A stretch of DNA of 11,029 nucleotides from Balneolales bacterium (GCA_007116685.1 SKIC01000020.1:1-11029); one strand, 5' to 3'. Shown: positions 1 through 6,892, counted from the stretch's first letter. Program-made: numbers and translations. The notes: generated by a model not told the origin, from the sequence alone.

Positions 1-216
1 GAAGAACAAATTTCTTTTGTAACAGATCGTCCCGGCCACGATTTTCGCTATGCAATAGATGCCGGTAAAATTAAGCGTGATTTGGGTTGGACTCCTGAGG
101 AAACGTTTGAATCCGGAATCCGAAAAACCATTCAATGGTACTTGGATAATGTTGCATGGTGTGGAGCAGTTACAAAAAATAATTACGATTTTGGTCGCCT
201 TGGAACCACCTCATAA
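1..216 (+). CDS. rfbB: dTDP-glucose 4,6-dehydratase, C-terminal fragment (cut by left window edge)
   Basis: The frame is open from base 1 and stops at TAA 214-216, giving the last 71 residues of a protein that begins outside the window. The visible text includes FVTDRPGHDFRYAIDAGKI, then RDLGW and TFESGIRKTIQWYLDN. This block (DRPGHD-RYAID--KI-R-LGW-P--TFE-GI-KT--WYL) is the conserved C-terminal part of the RmlB/RfbB branch of extended short-chain dehydrogenases, which convert dTDP-glucose to dTDP-4-keto-6-deoxyglucose on the way to dTDP-rhamnose and related surface sugars. The NAD-binding and catalytic Tyr-Lys parts lie upstream and cannot be seen. It ends with the family-like tail GRLGT. 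mgsA follows 12 bp later on the same strand, so co-transcription is likely. A related NDP-sugar epimerase/dehydratase is possible, but the C-terminal signature favours RfbB. Confidence 0.87.
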   Translation, partial: EEQISFVTDRPGHDFRYAIDAGKIKRDLGWTPEETFESGIRKTIQWYLDNVAWCGAVTKNNYDFGRLGTTS

Positions 217-228
217 AAATAAATTAAT

Positions 229-705
229 ATGCGAATTTTACCCCAAGTAAGTAAGGACATCGATACCATCCGAATGGAGAAACAAAAGAAAATTGCCTTG
301 GTTGCTCACGACAATCGTAAGTCAGATATTCTGGATTGGGTTCGGTTTAATAAAGGATCTTTATCCAAACATATTTTGTACGGAACCGGAACTACCGGCG
401 GTTTAATTGCCGACGAATTGGGCTTAAAGGTGCATCGTTTTCGAAGTGGTCCGCTCGGTGGAGATCAGCAAATCGGGGCTAAAATCTGTGAAAATGAAAT
501 CGACTTTCTGATTTTTTTCTGGGATCCAATGGCTGCTCAACCACACGATGTAGATGTGAAAGCATTATTGCGCTTGTCGGCAGTGTATAATATTCCCGTA
601 GCCTGTAATCGCGCCACCGCAGATTTCATGATTTCTTCTGTGTTGATGGATGAAGCTTATGAGCGCCAAATTATCGATTACTCAAAAATCTTCGCAAAAA
701 ACTGA
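229..705 (+). CDS. mgsA: Methylglyoxal synthase
   Basis: This 158-residue protein converts dihydroxyacetone phosphate to methylglyoxal and phosphate, a cytosolic bypass of lower glycolysis that relieves sugar-phosphate build-up. It aligns without gaps to my recollection of E. coli MgsA through the whole core, with an offset of 8 residues. All catalytic and phosphate-binding residues are present: His27-Asp28 (IALVAHD), the GTGTTG loop at 52-57, SGPLGGDQQ with Asp79, FFWDP with Asp99, and PHDVDVKALLRL with His106 and Asp109. A second in-frame ATG at 274 (Met16) would give a 143-residue protein that starts 6 residues before the first core strand. The upstream ATG is kept, but neither has a convincing Shine-Dalgarno. 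It follows rfbB by 12 bp and is convergent with the amino-acid permease gene. Function is close to certain; only the start is open. Confidence 0.96.
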   Translation: MRILPQVSKDIDTIRMEKQKKIALVAHDNRKSDILDWVRFNKGSLSKHILYGTGTTGGLIADELGLKVHRFRSGPLGGDQQIGAKICENEIDFLIFFWDPMAAQPHDVDVKALLRLSAVYNIPVACNRATADFMISSVLMDEAYERQIIDYSKIFAKN

Positions 706-731
706 TTTTGGAGAATTCTCGACTGAGCTGA

Positions 732-2024
732 TTATCGCTTTTTTCCCAAGCCGTGAATCATCAAACCGATTGTGATAAGTCCAAGACCCCAAAGCCAAAT
801 ATCCTGCTCAACCCAGAAAGCGATAAACAGGCAAGCTCCCAATCCACAGTAGCCTAACCACTTTGGATACAATCGCATCGTTTCTGGTAAGCGAATGGCC
901 GATAAATTGGTGATGGAATAATAAATCAGAACGGTAAACGCACTAAAAGACCAGGTTACATAGACGTCCCCGATAAGCGTTAGAGAAGCCACAAATAATC
1001 CACAGGCAATTACGGCACGTTCCGGGGAGTCGCCTTTGGTATTTGTTTTTTCAAAAAAGGAGGGAAGGTCGCGCCTCCTGCTCATAGCCAATACCACGCG
1101 GGATAAGCCCAAAATTAGATTTAAAAGCACACCGAGCATGGCGGTGATGGCTCCGATAGAAAGAATAGTGACGGCTCCTGGAATGCCAAATGTGGCGGCA
1201 GCGGCGGAAAGAGGAGAGGCATTAGAACGGGCTGCTTCGCTGAGTCCTTCCGCTCCAAGAGCTGCAATACCACCCGAGAGCACCAGTAAATATAAAAGCA
1301 TGGTAACACCAAGCGTAGCCCAAACTGCTTTTGGAATCGTTTTAGCCGGGTCTTGAACTTCTTCGCCCAGAGTAGCAATACGTCCGTAACCTGTAAAAGC
1401 CACAAATGCAATTGCCGTAGCATGGAAAAGAGTGTGCATCATCTCAGAAAAAGAAAGCTCCTCAGCAATAAAAACCGGTCGAAAAGCCGAAAAGCCGAGT
1501 TCCGCATACAGGGGGATACTTCCTAAAATGAAAAACGCCAAAGAGGCTAACGTAATAGACACAATTAGAAAGTTGACCGTACTTGTACGGCGTAACCCCA
1601 AATAGACCACAAAGGTAATGAGTAGAACCGCAGTGAGAGCAACAGGAACGATAAACCGGCTTTCTATAAATGGCAACATGATTAGCAAATAGCCCCCAAA
1701 TCCAAGTGCGGCAGTGGCGGCAGACATCGACTTTGCAATCAAAAACATCCAGCCGGCGGTAAAGCCAATCGGTGGCGCCACAAAACGATAGCCGTATTCA
1801 TAGGTTCCTCCACTCACCGGATGAGCTGCTGCAAGCTGAGCGCTGTTTAATCCATTTACCAAAGCTAACATTCCGGCAAGAAAGACCGCCAAAATTGCAG
1901 CGGGACCGGCAATACCGGCCGCTAAACCCGTACTCACAAAAACACCGGTTCCCATAATAGAACCCAAGCCAATAAAAATTGCCCCTTTTAAACCAACCGT
2001 TCGAACGAGTTTATCAGTTGCCAT
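732..2024 (-). CDS. APC-superfamily amino acid permease
   Basis: This 430-residue, strongly hydrophobic protein is predicted to have about 12 membrane helices and sits in the inner membrane. The first helix carries GLGSIMGTGVFVSTG (about residues 19-33), the unwound substrate-binding motif of APC (amino acid-polyamine-organocation) permeases. Residues 66-80 (AAHPVSGGTYEYGYR) match the conserved P-x-SGG-x-Y segment after helix 2. FTGYGRIATLGEEVQDPAKTIPKA (210-233, in two parts: helix 6, then the loop) is the family's F-x-GF-E---EV-DP-K--P-A motif. Substrate cannot be read from sequence; many relatives carry cationic or neutral amino acids, usually by proton symport. The usual Glu of helix 6 (F-x-G-F-E) appears here as Tyr-Gly-Arg, which may affect coupling. 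The ATG at 2024 places the first helix at a normal distance, with no clear Shine-Dalgarno. It lies downstream of the iron operon, but a candidate terminator separates them, so it is probably a separate unit. Confidence 0.88.
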   Translation of the reverse strand: MATDKLVRTVGLKGAIFIGLGSIMGTGVFVSTGLAAGIAGPAAILAVFLAGMLALVNGLNSAQLAAAHPVSGGTYEYGYRFVAPPIGFTAGWMFLIAKSMSAATAALGFGGYLLIMLPFIESRFIVPVALTAVLLITFVVYLGLRRTSTVNFLIVSITLASLAFFILGSIPLYAELGFSAFRPVFIAEELSFSEMMHTLFHATAIAFVAFTGYGRIATLGEEVQDPAKTIPKAVWATLGVTMLLYLLVLSGGIAALGAEGLSEAARSNASPLSAAAATFGIPGAVTILSIGAITAMLGVLLNLILGLSRVVLAMSRRRDLPSFFEKTNTKGDSPERAVIACGLFVASLTLIGDVYVTWSFSAFTVLIYYSITNLSAIRLPETMRLYPKWLGYCGLGACLFIAFWVEQDIWLWGLGLITIGLMIHGLGKKR

Positions 2025-2075
2025 CAGAATCTTATGTAATGAGTGTTATTAATCTGAATTTGGCTGGAATAGTAC

Positions 2076-2137
2076 AAAAAAAGGCTTAAAAGTTTGAGTT
2101 AAGATTTCGAAATCGACTTGAAATCAAAGCTTTTAAG
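2076..2137 (-). terminator. Candidate intrinsic terminator of the iron ABC operon
   Basis: Read on the minus strand just after the ATPase stop, CTTAAAAG plus TTTGA (2137-2130 and 2128-2124, with one bulged base at 2129) can pair with TCAAA plus CTTTTAAG (2097-2085). Two bases later comes a run of seven T (2082-2076). The 26-nt loop holds its own perfect palindrome GATTTCGAAATC (2103-2114), so the structure would be a branched stem. The geometry fits a rho-independent terminator facing leftward. The stem is A/T-rich and the loop long, so strength is uncertain. It would isolate the iron operon from the downstream permease gene. Confidence 0.5.
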
Positions 2138-2169
2138 AATGACGGTGAATAGAGATGTTATTAGCAACC

Positions 2170-3249
2170 CTACAAAATAGGTTGTAAATCACCTTTAGAG
2201 AAGGAAATAGCGGTGTCTTTCAAAACAATAGCCGGTTCTCGGGGTGTGACGGCTACAAGGTCGCCGGGTTCGTAATCAACGCTGTTGTCTGTATGTACGA
2301 GGCATTCTCGTGATTTAATCCGAACACGATAGGTAATATCATGACCGTAGAAATCCTTGCCCACCACTTCGCCGCAATTTTCGTTTTCGAGTTTGGATGC
2401 AACGATAGTTAGATGCTCCGGACGAATAGATAATAACACTTTACCGCTTGATGGTTTGTCTATATAAACATTGCCAAAAGGCGTTTTTGCCATGTCGCCA
2501 TCGGCATCGGCCATGATTAGATTTGTGCGTCCAAGGAATTGCGCAACGAACTGTGTTTTGGGTCGGTAATACACATCTTCCGGGGTTCCAATCTGCTCGA
2601 TTCGCCCGTTATTCATAACGGCAATTCGATCTGCAAAAGAAAGTGCTTCTTCCTGATCGTGTGTTACCAAAAGAGCACTCATTCCGGTTTTTTTGAGGAG
2701 GTTTCTAACTTCTTCCCGGGTGGATTGGCGCAAAACGGCATCGAGATTTGAGAAGGGCTCATCCAATAAAATCAATTCCGGCATAGGGGCAATTGTTCTG
2801 GCTAAGGACACGCGCTGTTGCTGCCCACCGGATAATTCTGAGGGCTTACGATGTTGAAAATCTCGCAAGCCCATCATACATAAAATTTCAACGGCTTTTT
2901 CGTTGCGGATACTTTTATCCACCTTTTGCATACCAAACATCACATTATCCAGTACGCTGAGATGAGGGAATAAGGCATAATCCTGAAAAACCAAGCCAAT
3001 ACCACGTTTTTCAGGAGGGAAGTTTACGTCATCAGAAACTAGTGGTACGGAATTTAATGTTACCGAGCCTTTATCGGGTTGCTCGAAACCGGCAATAATA
3101 CGAAGGGTAGTGGTTTTCCCACATCCGCTCGGTCCAAGTAGTGCGAATATCTCATGCTTCTTAATTTCAAAACTGACGTTATCAACCACCTTTTGATGAT
3201 CGTCATCAAAAGTTTTGCAAAGATGGCTTACGTCTAATAAACAACTCAT
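2170..3249 (-). CDS. fbpC: Iron(III) ABC transporter ATP-binding protein (FbpC/AfuC type)
   Basis: This is the cytoplasmic ATPase that powers the importer encoded just upstream. Numbered from the start chosen here (359 residues), it has Walker A GPSGCGKT (39-46), the Q-loop in VFQDYALFPH (Gln89), the signature LSGGQQQ (139-145), Walker B LILLDEP (159-165) with D-loop SNLD, and the switch His197 in VTHDQEEA. Residues from about 240 form a TOBE-like C-terminal regulatory domain, usual in the FbpC/PotA/CysA class. ATG 3249 is chosen over an in-frame ATG at 3261. It has GGAG (3259-3256) six bases upstream and makes an ATGA overlap with the permease stop (3246-3248), whereas the earlier ATG has no ribosome binding site. 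It is the third gene of the operon, followed by a terminator candidate. By sequence alone it could serve polyamines or sulfate; the binding-protein partner points to ferric iron. Confidence 0.9.
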   Translation of the reverse strand: MSCLLDVSHLCKTFDDDHQKVVDNVSFEIKKHEIFALLGPSGCGKTTTLRIIAGFEQPDKGSVTLNSVPLVSDDVNFPPEKRGIGLVFQDYALFPHLSVLDNVMFGMQKVDKSIRNEKAVEILCMMGLRDFQHRKPSELSGGQQQRVSLARTIAPMPELILLDEPFSNLDAVLRQSTREEVRNLLKKTGMSALLVTHDQEEALSFADRIAVMNNGRIEQIGTPEDVYYRPKTQFVAQFLGRTNLIMADADGDMAKTPFGNVYIDKPSSGKVLLSIRPEHLTIVASKLENENCGEVVGKDFYGHDITYRVRIKSRECLVHTDNSVDYEPGDLVAVTPREPAIVLKDTAISFSKGDLQPIL

Positions 3250-4814
3250 TTCTGGCTCCATTCACGGGCAAATAATAATCCAACAAAGAGGGATGAAAAT
3301 AATAAAATTAATAATGCAAAGGGAGCGGCCTGTGCAAACATTGCTTCCACCGAATAACTCCATACGTTTACGGCCAGGGAATCAAATCCGATTGGAGACA
3401 AAAGAAACGTAATAGGCAACTCCTTCATTGCTGATAAAAAAACAAAAGCCATAGACACAATCATTCCACCACGCAAAAGAGGGAAAGTGGATTTCATAAA
3501 GGCTTTAAAACGAGGATATCCAAGATTTCGGGCCGCTTCTTCAAGACGGGGTGAGGCTTGATATAAGGCGCTTCTCACCGGACCAACGGCTTCAGCCATG
3601 AAGTGAAGCGTATAGGCGAGAATTAAAAGGGTAAGAGTCTGATATAAGATTGGCGCAGCGCTCAGCGTGAAAAAAATCAGAGCCAGAGCTAAGGCCAGTG
3701 GTGGAGTGGCGTAACCGAAGTAGGCCATTTTCTCGAGAATACGAGTTGATCGCGTAGGATATCGTACGCCAATGTAGGCTAATGGAATAGCCAATGTGGC
3801 CGCCAAAAATGCCGCCGGTGCCGATGCCGAAACAGAAGAACCCAAGGCCGACCATAAATTTGGCCAGAAAAAGCCGTCTAAGCCGTCCATCATCCAATAA
3901 ATGATGGTCATAACCGGAAGAATGATGGAAGCCAGCATTAAAATGCTTACAAAGAAATAGACAGGATATTTCCAGATTCCAAGGCGAGCTGTTTTGGCGC
4001 GCTTGCTGCTTCCGGTTCCTGTTCTGTAGAAGGAGAGACCGCGTAAGAGTTTATACTCAAGGACCAGAGCAAATCCGGTCATGCAGAGCAACATCAAAGC
4101 CAGCCAAGCGGCGTAAATTCTATCATAGGAGGCCGCATATTGCAAATAAATAGCGTAACTAAACGTCTCAAATCGCATCAGTGAAACTGAGCCGAAATCC
4201 CCTAAAACGTACAAACCGATAATTAGAGCGCCGGCATAATAGGCAGGGCGAAGTTGGGGTAAAATAACTTTCAGAAAAACCTGATGCGGACGATATCCCA
4301 GTGAGCGCGCCACTTCTTCCAATGCGGGGTCGAGTCCCATCAAACCGGCTCTCAGATTTAGAAATAAATAAGGGAAGGTGTATAAACTGATAGAAACCAG
4401 TGCTCCCCAATATCCACTTAAGCGAGGCAATTCCAATCCAAATACGGTTGCCATCATACCGTTAGCTCCGGTGAGGCCAAGTAAGGCATAAGCCATAACA
4501 TAACCGGGAATGGCGAGGGGCAGGACTCCCAATAAGGTTAGGATTTTTTTGCCGGGGATGTTCGTTCTCGCTGTAATATAAGCAAGGGGGTAGGCGATGA
4601 GCGTGGTAAAAACCAGGGTGCCAAGAGCAAGGATTAGCGTATTGTAAAAAAGCGTAAGGTTGCGCTCCCGGAAAACTAACTCTTGAATTTGTTCAAAGTC
4701 GGCTTCCAGAGCACGAAGTAATAGATAGAAAAGTGGGATAAGTACACCAATCCCAACGAGAACACTCGGAAACAGAAAATACCAGGGAGGCGTCTGATAT
4801 TTCTTACCGTTTAT
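3246..4814 (-). CDS. fbpB: Iron(III) ABC transporter fused permease (FbpB/AfuB type), non-canonical start
   Basis: This integral membrane subunit is about 522 residues and consists of two fused permease halves, the usual form in FbpB-type ferric importers (about 500-560 residues). Each half has an EAA coupling loop for the ATPase: EEVARSLGY then LPQLRP (about 166-190), and EEAARNLGYP then FPLLRG (about 425-449). Both are G-x9-10-[IF]-x-LP-like. The first ATG/GTG/TTG in frame is a TTG at 4532. Starting there would delete the first helix and part of the first half, yet the frame upstream is open to 4850 and encodes typical family sequence (PPWYFLFPSVLVGIGVLIP). The start is therefore placed at ATA 4814, which overlaps the fbpA stop as ATAA, behind GGGAGG at 4830-4825; ATT 4817 is the alternative. 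It overlaps fbpA by 4 bp and fbpC by 4 bp. Function is confident; the exact start is not. Confidence 0.88.
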   Translation of the reverse strand: MNGKKYQTPPWYFLFPSVLVGIGVLIPLFYLLLRALEADFEQIQELVFRERNLTLFYNTLILALGTLVFTTLIAYPLAYITARTNIPGKKILTLLGVLPLAIPGYVMAYALLGLTGANGMMATVFGLELPRLSGYWGALVSISLYTFPYLFLNLRAGLMGLDPALEEVARSLGYRPHQVFLKVILPQLRPAYYAGALIIGLYVLGDFGSVSLMRFETFSYAIYLQYAASYDRIYAAWLALMLLCMTGFALVLEYKLLRGLSFYRTGTGSSKRAKTARLGIWKYPVYFFVSILMLASIILPVMTIIYWMMDGLDGFFWPNLWSALGSSVSASAPAAFLAATLAIPLAYIGVRYPTRSTRILEKMAYFGYATPPLALALALIFFTLSAAPILYQTLTLLILAYTLHFMAEAVGPVRSALYQASPRLEEAARNLGYPRFKAFMKSTFPLLRGGMIVSMAFVFLSAMKELPITFLLSPIGFDSLAVNVWSYSVEAMFAQAAPFALLILLFSSLFVGLLFAREWSQK

Positions 4815-5812
4815 AATAGTCCAACCTCCCGCAATAATCGAATGGTTTGCTCAAGGTCAGCAAGAGCATCTAAATCTACTTGTGGACTAATTTCCAGCAT
4901 CTCCTGAAAAGTGACTCCGCCGGGCAGTTCACCTTCGACCTCAGTAGCAGGATATTCGAAAATATTTTCTGTGAAAAATCTTTGAGCGTGTTGTTCTAGC
5001 ATGAAGGAAATAAACTGCTGAGCCGCTTCAGCGTTCCTGCTGGTTTTCAAAATTCCGGCACCAGATACGTTATTTAGGTTTCCGGGATCGCCGTTCTCAA
5101 AAAATGTTTGTGCAACAGGATAGTTAGGATTGCTCTCTGTATAACGAAATAAGTAATAATGATTTGTAAGTGCAAAATCAATTTCGCCGGCAGCAATAGC
5201 TTGAATCAAGGCATTATTATTTACGTAATTTTGTGCATCGTTTTCTCTCATTGCTCTTAACCAATCACGTGTCGCATCATCGCCATGTAACAAGCGAAAA
5301 CCTGTCAGAAAAGCCTGAAACGATGCATTACTTGGAGCCCATCCCACTCGATTTCTGAACTTTGGATCGGTTAATCCATTAATATTTGATGGAATTTCAT
5401 CCTCACTTGAGCGAACGGTTGAATAGGCAAGAACCCGGGCACGACCGCTTGTGGCAACCCATGTTTTATTTTCGCTTCTGAATTGTTCTGGTACTAATTC
5501 CAGAATGGATTCCGGTAATTCCTGAAGCATTTCACCTTGTGTTACAGCACCAAGCGCGCCGGCATCCTGAGCCCAAAATAAATCTGCGGGGGAGCGTCGG
5601 CCCTCTTCAAGTAAGGCCACTGCCAACTGTGTAGAGCCGCCATATCTGACATTTACCCTAATTCCTGTTTGGCGTTGAAAATCGTTAACGATAGGATCAA
5701 CAAGAGCTTTGCTGCGCCCTGAATAAATAGTTAGGGACTGAGCAAAAACTTCGGTGATTTGTGTTGTCAGTAAAAGAAAAGTCAGAACGACTAGTGAAAA
5801 TAATGACTTCAT
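4811..5812 (-). CDS. fbpA: Periplasmic iron(III)-binding protein of ABC importer (FbpA/FutA type)
   Basis: This 333-residue substrate-binding protein delivers ferric iron to the fused permease. It begins with a classical signal peptide: Lys2, a hydrophobic core at about 4-16, and a VFA cleavage site after residue 24, leaving QSLTIYSGRSKALVDP as the mature start. That start is the hallmark of the FbpA/FutA family. There is no lipobox Cys, so it is predicted to be a soluble periplasmic protein. Candidate iron ligands are Tyr30, the pair Tyr219-Tyr220 in LTNHYYLFRY (the family's tyrosine pair), and Tyr224. VSGAGILKTSRN (249-260) is another family block. ATG 5812 is the only sensible start. It heads the operon with fbpB and fbpC, and a palindromic metal-box-like sequence lies 10-24 bp before the start codon, suggesting iron-dependent repression. 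Specificity for another trivalent metal cannot be excluded. Confidence 0.92.
   Translation of the reverse strand: MKSLFSLVVLTFLLLTTQITEVFAQSLTIYSGRSKALVDPIVNDFQRQTGIRVNVRYGGSTQLAVALLEEGRRSPADLFWAQDAGALGAVTQGEMLQELPESILELVPEQFRSENKTWVATSGRARVLAYSTVRSSEDEIPSNINGLTDPKFRNRVGWAPSNASFQAFLTGFRLLHGDDATRDWLRAMRENDAQNYVNNNALIQAIAAGEIDFALTNHYYLFRYTESNPNYPVAQTFFENGDPGNLNNVSGAGILKTSRNAEAAQQFISFMLEQHAQRFFTENIFEYPATEVEGELPGGVTFQEMLEISPQVDLDALADLEQTIRLLREVGLL
4825..4830 (-). promoter_or_regulatory. Strong Shine-Dalgarno deciding the fbpB start
   Basis: On the minus strand GGGAGG (4830-4825) lies inside the last codons of fbpA, 7 bases before ATT 4817 and 10 bases before ATA 4814. It has no ATG, GTG or TTG in the permease frame after it for nearly 300 bp. 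Its position indicates that translation of the permease begins here, coupled to termination of fbpA. Confidence 0.7.
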
Positions 5813-5820
5813 ATAGTTGA

Positions 5821-5840
5821 ATTAGATTAAATCTAAATAA
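5821..5840 (-). promoter_or_regulatory. Candidate DtxR/MntR-type operator upstream of fbpA
   Basis: TTAGATTAAATCTAA (5822-5836) is a perfect inverted repeat with 7-bp arms around one central A, 10 bp before the fbpA start codon. The half-site TTAGATT resembles the TTAGGTT half-site known for DtxR/IdeR-family iron repressors. It does not resemble the GATAATGAT repeats of a classical Fur box. Its place at the head of an iron importer supports a metal-responsive role. The regulator itself is not in the window. Confidence 0.5.
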
Positions 5841-5861
5841 AGATACAAACTTGATGTAAAA

Positions 5862-5888
5862 TTGACTAATCAGATTTTCGTACATTTG
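5862..5888 (+). promoter_or_regulatory. Candidate promoter of the mscS-family gene
   Basis: TACATTTG at 5881-5888 is an exact match to the TAnnTTTG -7 element of Bacteroidota-type primary sigma factor promoters. TTG at 5862-5864 could be the -33 element, with a 16-bp spacer that is slightly shorter than usual. The predicted transcript would start near 5895 and have a leader of about 25-30 nt. Confidence 0.45.
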
Positions 5889-5889
5889 C

Positions 5890-5909
5890 TTCAAATCAAA
5901 CCTAAATAA
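5890..5909 (-). promoter_or_regulatory. Degenerate second copy of the putative operator
   Basis: Read on the minus strand, 5909-5890 (TTATTTAGGTTTGATTTGAA) matches 5840-5821 (TTATTTAGATTTAATCTAAT) at 15 of 20 positions in direct orientation. It keeps a clean TTAGG half-site but not the second palindromic arm. The two copies are 69 bp apart (start to start) and flank the whole divergent control region. It could be a weaker binding site or chance similarity in A/T-rich DNA. Confidence 0.33.
5897..5904 (-). promoter_or_regulatory. Candidate -7 element for the fbpABC operon
   Basis: On the minus strand TAGGTTTG (5904-5897) fits TAnnTTTG and lies inside the degenerate operator copy. No convincing -33 TTG sits at the right distance. 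A second option is TATCTTTA (5845-5838), a 7 of 8 match, whose start point would fall inside the palindrome at 5822-5836. Confidence 0.28.
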
Positions 5910-5921
5910 GCCACCACAAAA

Positions 5922-6791
5922 TTGGATTCCTCTCTTTTAGATTATTTGTCCCGATTGCATGAGTTGCTCACGGTAACGCTCTTCAACTTGAAGAACACTC
6001 CGGTCACGCTGATGTCGCTCATTCTTTTTGCGCTTTTTTTGACTGCAACATTGATGCTAGGGCGATTTACCAGAAATATGCTGATGAATCGCATATTGAC
6101 GCGTCTGGATTTGGATGCGAGTATGAGATACACATTGAGCAGGGTAACCTACTATGTAATCGTTATTCTTGGTGTTCTTATTTCATTTCAGTTTGTGGGT
6201 ATAGATTTAAGTAGCCTTGCCGTTATTTTTGGTTTACTATCTGTTGGTATAGGTTTCGGATTACAAAACATCACCAGTAATTTCATTTCCGGCCTGATTG
6301 TACTTTTTGAACGTCCCATTGCTGTTGGCGACAGAGTTAGTGTTGGCGGAGTAGAGGGGGATGTTACAGAAATCAATATTCGCTCCACTAAAATCCGAAC
6401 CTTGAATAATATTTCTATTATTGTGCCCAATCAGGAATTTGTGGGGAGCCAGGTAACCAATTATTCCCACGGTGATCCTACATATCGTTTAGATTTGGAG
6501 GTGGGAGTTTCCTATGGCTCAGATTTGGATACGGTTTTAAAAGCATTAGACGAAGTGGCCTCCGAGCATCCTGAAGTTATGAAGCAACCTCCGTGGCAAG
6601 TACATCTCAGGAACTTTGGTGATTCCAGTTGGGATATGCAATTACGGGTTTGGATTCCGGATGTGAAAAAGCACCATATCATCAGAAATGAACTTAATCA
6701 GGCAATAGTTCGAAAGTTTGCGGCTTACAATGTCGAGATACCTTTCCCGCAGCGAGATATTCATATCCGATCGAATATATCGGATAAATGA
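5922..6791 (+). CDS. Small MscS-family mechanosensitive ion channel
   Basis: This 289-residue inner-membrane channel gates under membrane tension and protects cells from hypo-osmotic shock. Three hydrophobic segments are visible: about 28-48, 75-95 and 98-128. The last is the pore-lining helix with the Gly/Ala-rich text GLLSVGIGFGLQNITSN. The MscS beta domain follows (FERPIAVGDRVSVGGVEGDV, then TEINIRSTKIRT and IIVPNQEFVGSQVTNYS). The C-terminal alpha/beta domain ends in VEIPFPQRDIHI, typical of the family. Size and layout match the E. coli MscS class, not the large MscK or MscM forms. The start is TTG 5922: the frame is blocked by TAA at 5907-5909, no ATG lies between, and the next ATG (residue 31) would cut into the first helix. 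There is no clear Shine-Dalgarno. It is transcribed divergently from the iron operon and sits alone before the pdh genes. Confidence 0.93.
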   Translation: MDSSLLDYLSRLHELLTVTLFNLKNTPVTLMSLILFALFLTATLMLGRFTRNMLMNRILTRLDLDASMRYTLSRVTYYVIVILGVLISFQFVGIDLSSLAVIFGLLSVGIGFGLQNITSNFISGLIVLFERPIAVGDRVSVGGVEGDVTEINIRSTKIRTLNNISIIVPNQEFVGSQVTNYSHGDPTYRLDLEVGVSYGSDLDTVLKALDEVASEHPEVMKQPPWQVHLRNFGDSSWDMQLRVWIPDVKKHHIIRNELNQAIVRKFAAYNVEIPFPQRDIHIRSNISDK

Positions 6792-6868
6792 TAGCATTAG
6801 AAAGTGCTGTAAGGCCCGAATTTCGAAATACCTTTGTTAAAAATTCGGTAAGAATCAGCATTTTTCTT

Positions 6869-6876
6869 TATATTTG
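6869..6876 (+). promoter_or_regulatory. Candidate -7 element of the pdhABC operon
   Basis: TATATTTG matches the Bacteroidota-type TAnnTTTG -7 element exactly. No TTG was found 17-23 bp upstream, so the -33 part is missing or weak. A start near 6883 would give a leader of about 85 nt. The remaining bases of the 176-bp gap (6792-6868) show only a short palindrome ATTTCGAAAT (6820-6829) and no recognisable RNA or gene. Confidence 0.42.
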
Positions 6877-6892
6877 CCGCCCAAAACACTGC

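Noticed and set aside
59..250. A separate 63-codon gene starting at 59
   Set aside because: It overlaps the confidently recognised C-terminal coding sequence of dTDP-glucose 4,6-dehydratase in another frame and has no recognisable features.
711..720. Palindrome GAGAATTCTC between the convergent mgsA and permease genes as a bidirectional terminator
   Set aside because: Only a 10-bp self-complementary site with no loop and no adjacent T-run in the right place; too weak to call a terminator.
2103..2114. GATTTCGAAATC (2103-2114) and ATTTCGAAAT (6820-6829) as a shared regulatory motif
   Set aside because: The first is explained as the inner part of the terminator-like structure and the second is a short A/T-rich palindrome; two occurrences are not enough to support an operator.
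3592..4410. Additional minus-strand reading frames inside the permease region (about 100 and 80 codons)
   Set aside because: They lie entirely within fbpB in other frames, show no domain or ribosome binding site, and the fbpB frame is clearly the coding one.
4530..4532. TTG at 4532 as the start of the iron permease
   Set aside because: It would remove the first membrane helix and conserved N-terminal sequence, has no Shine-Dalgarno, and leaves an unexplained 280-bp gap containing in-frame family sequence.
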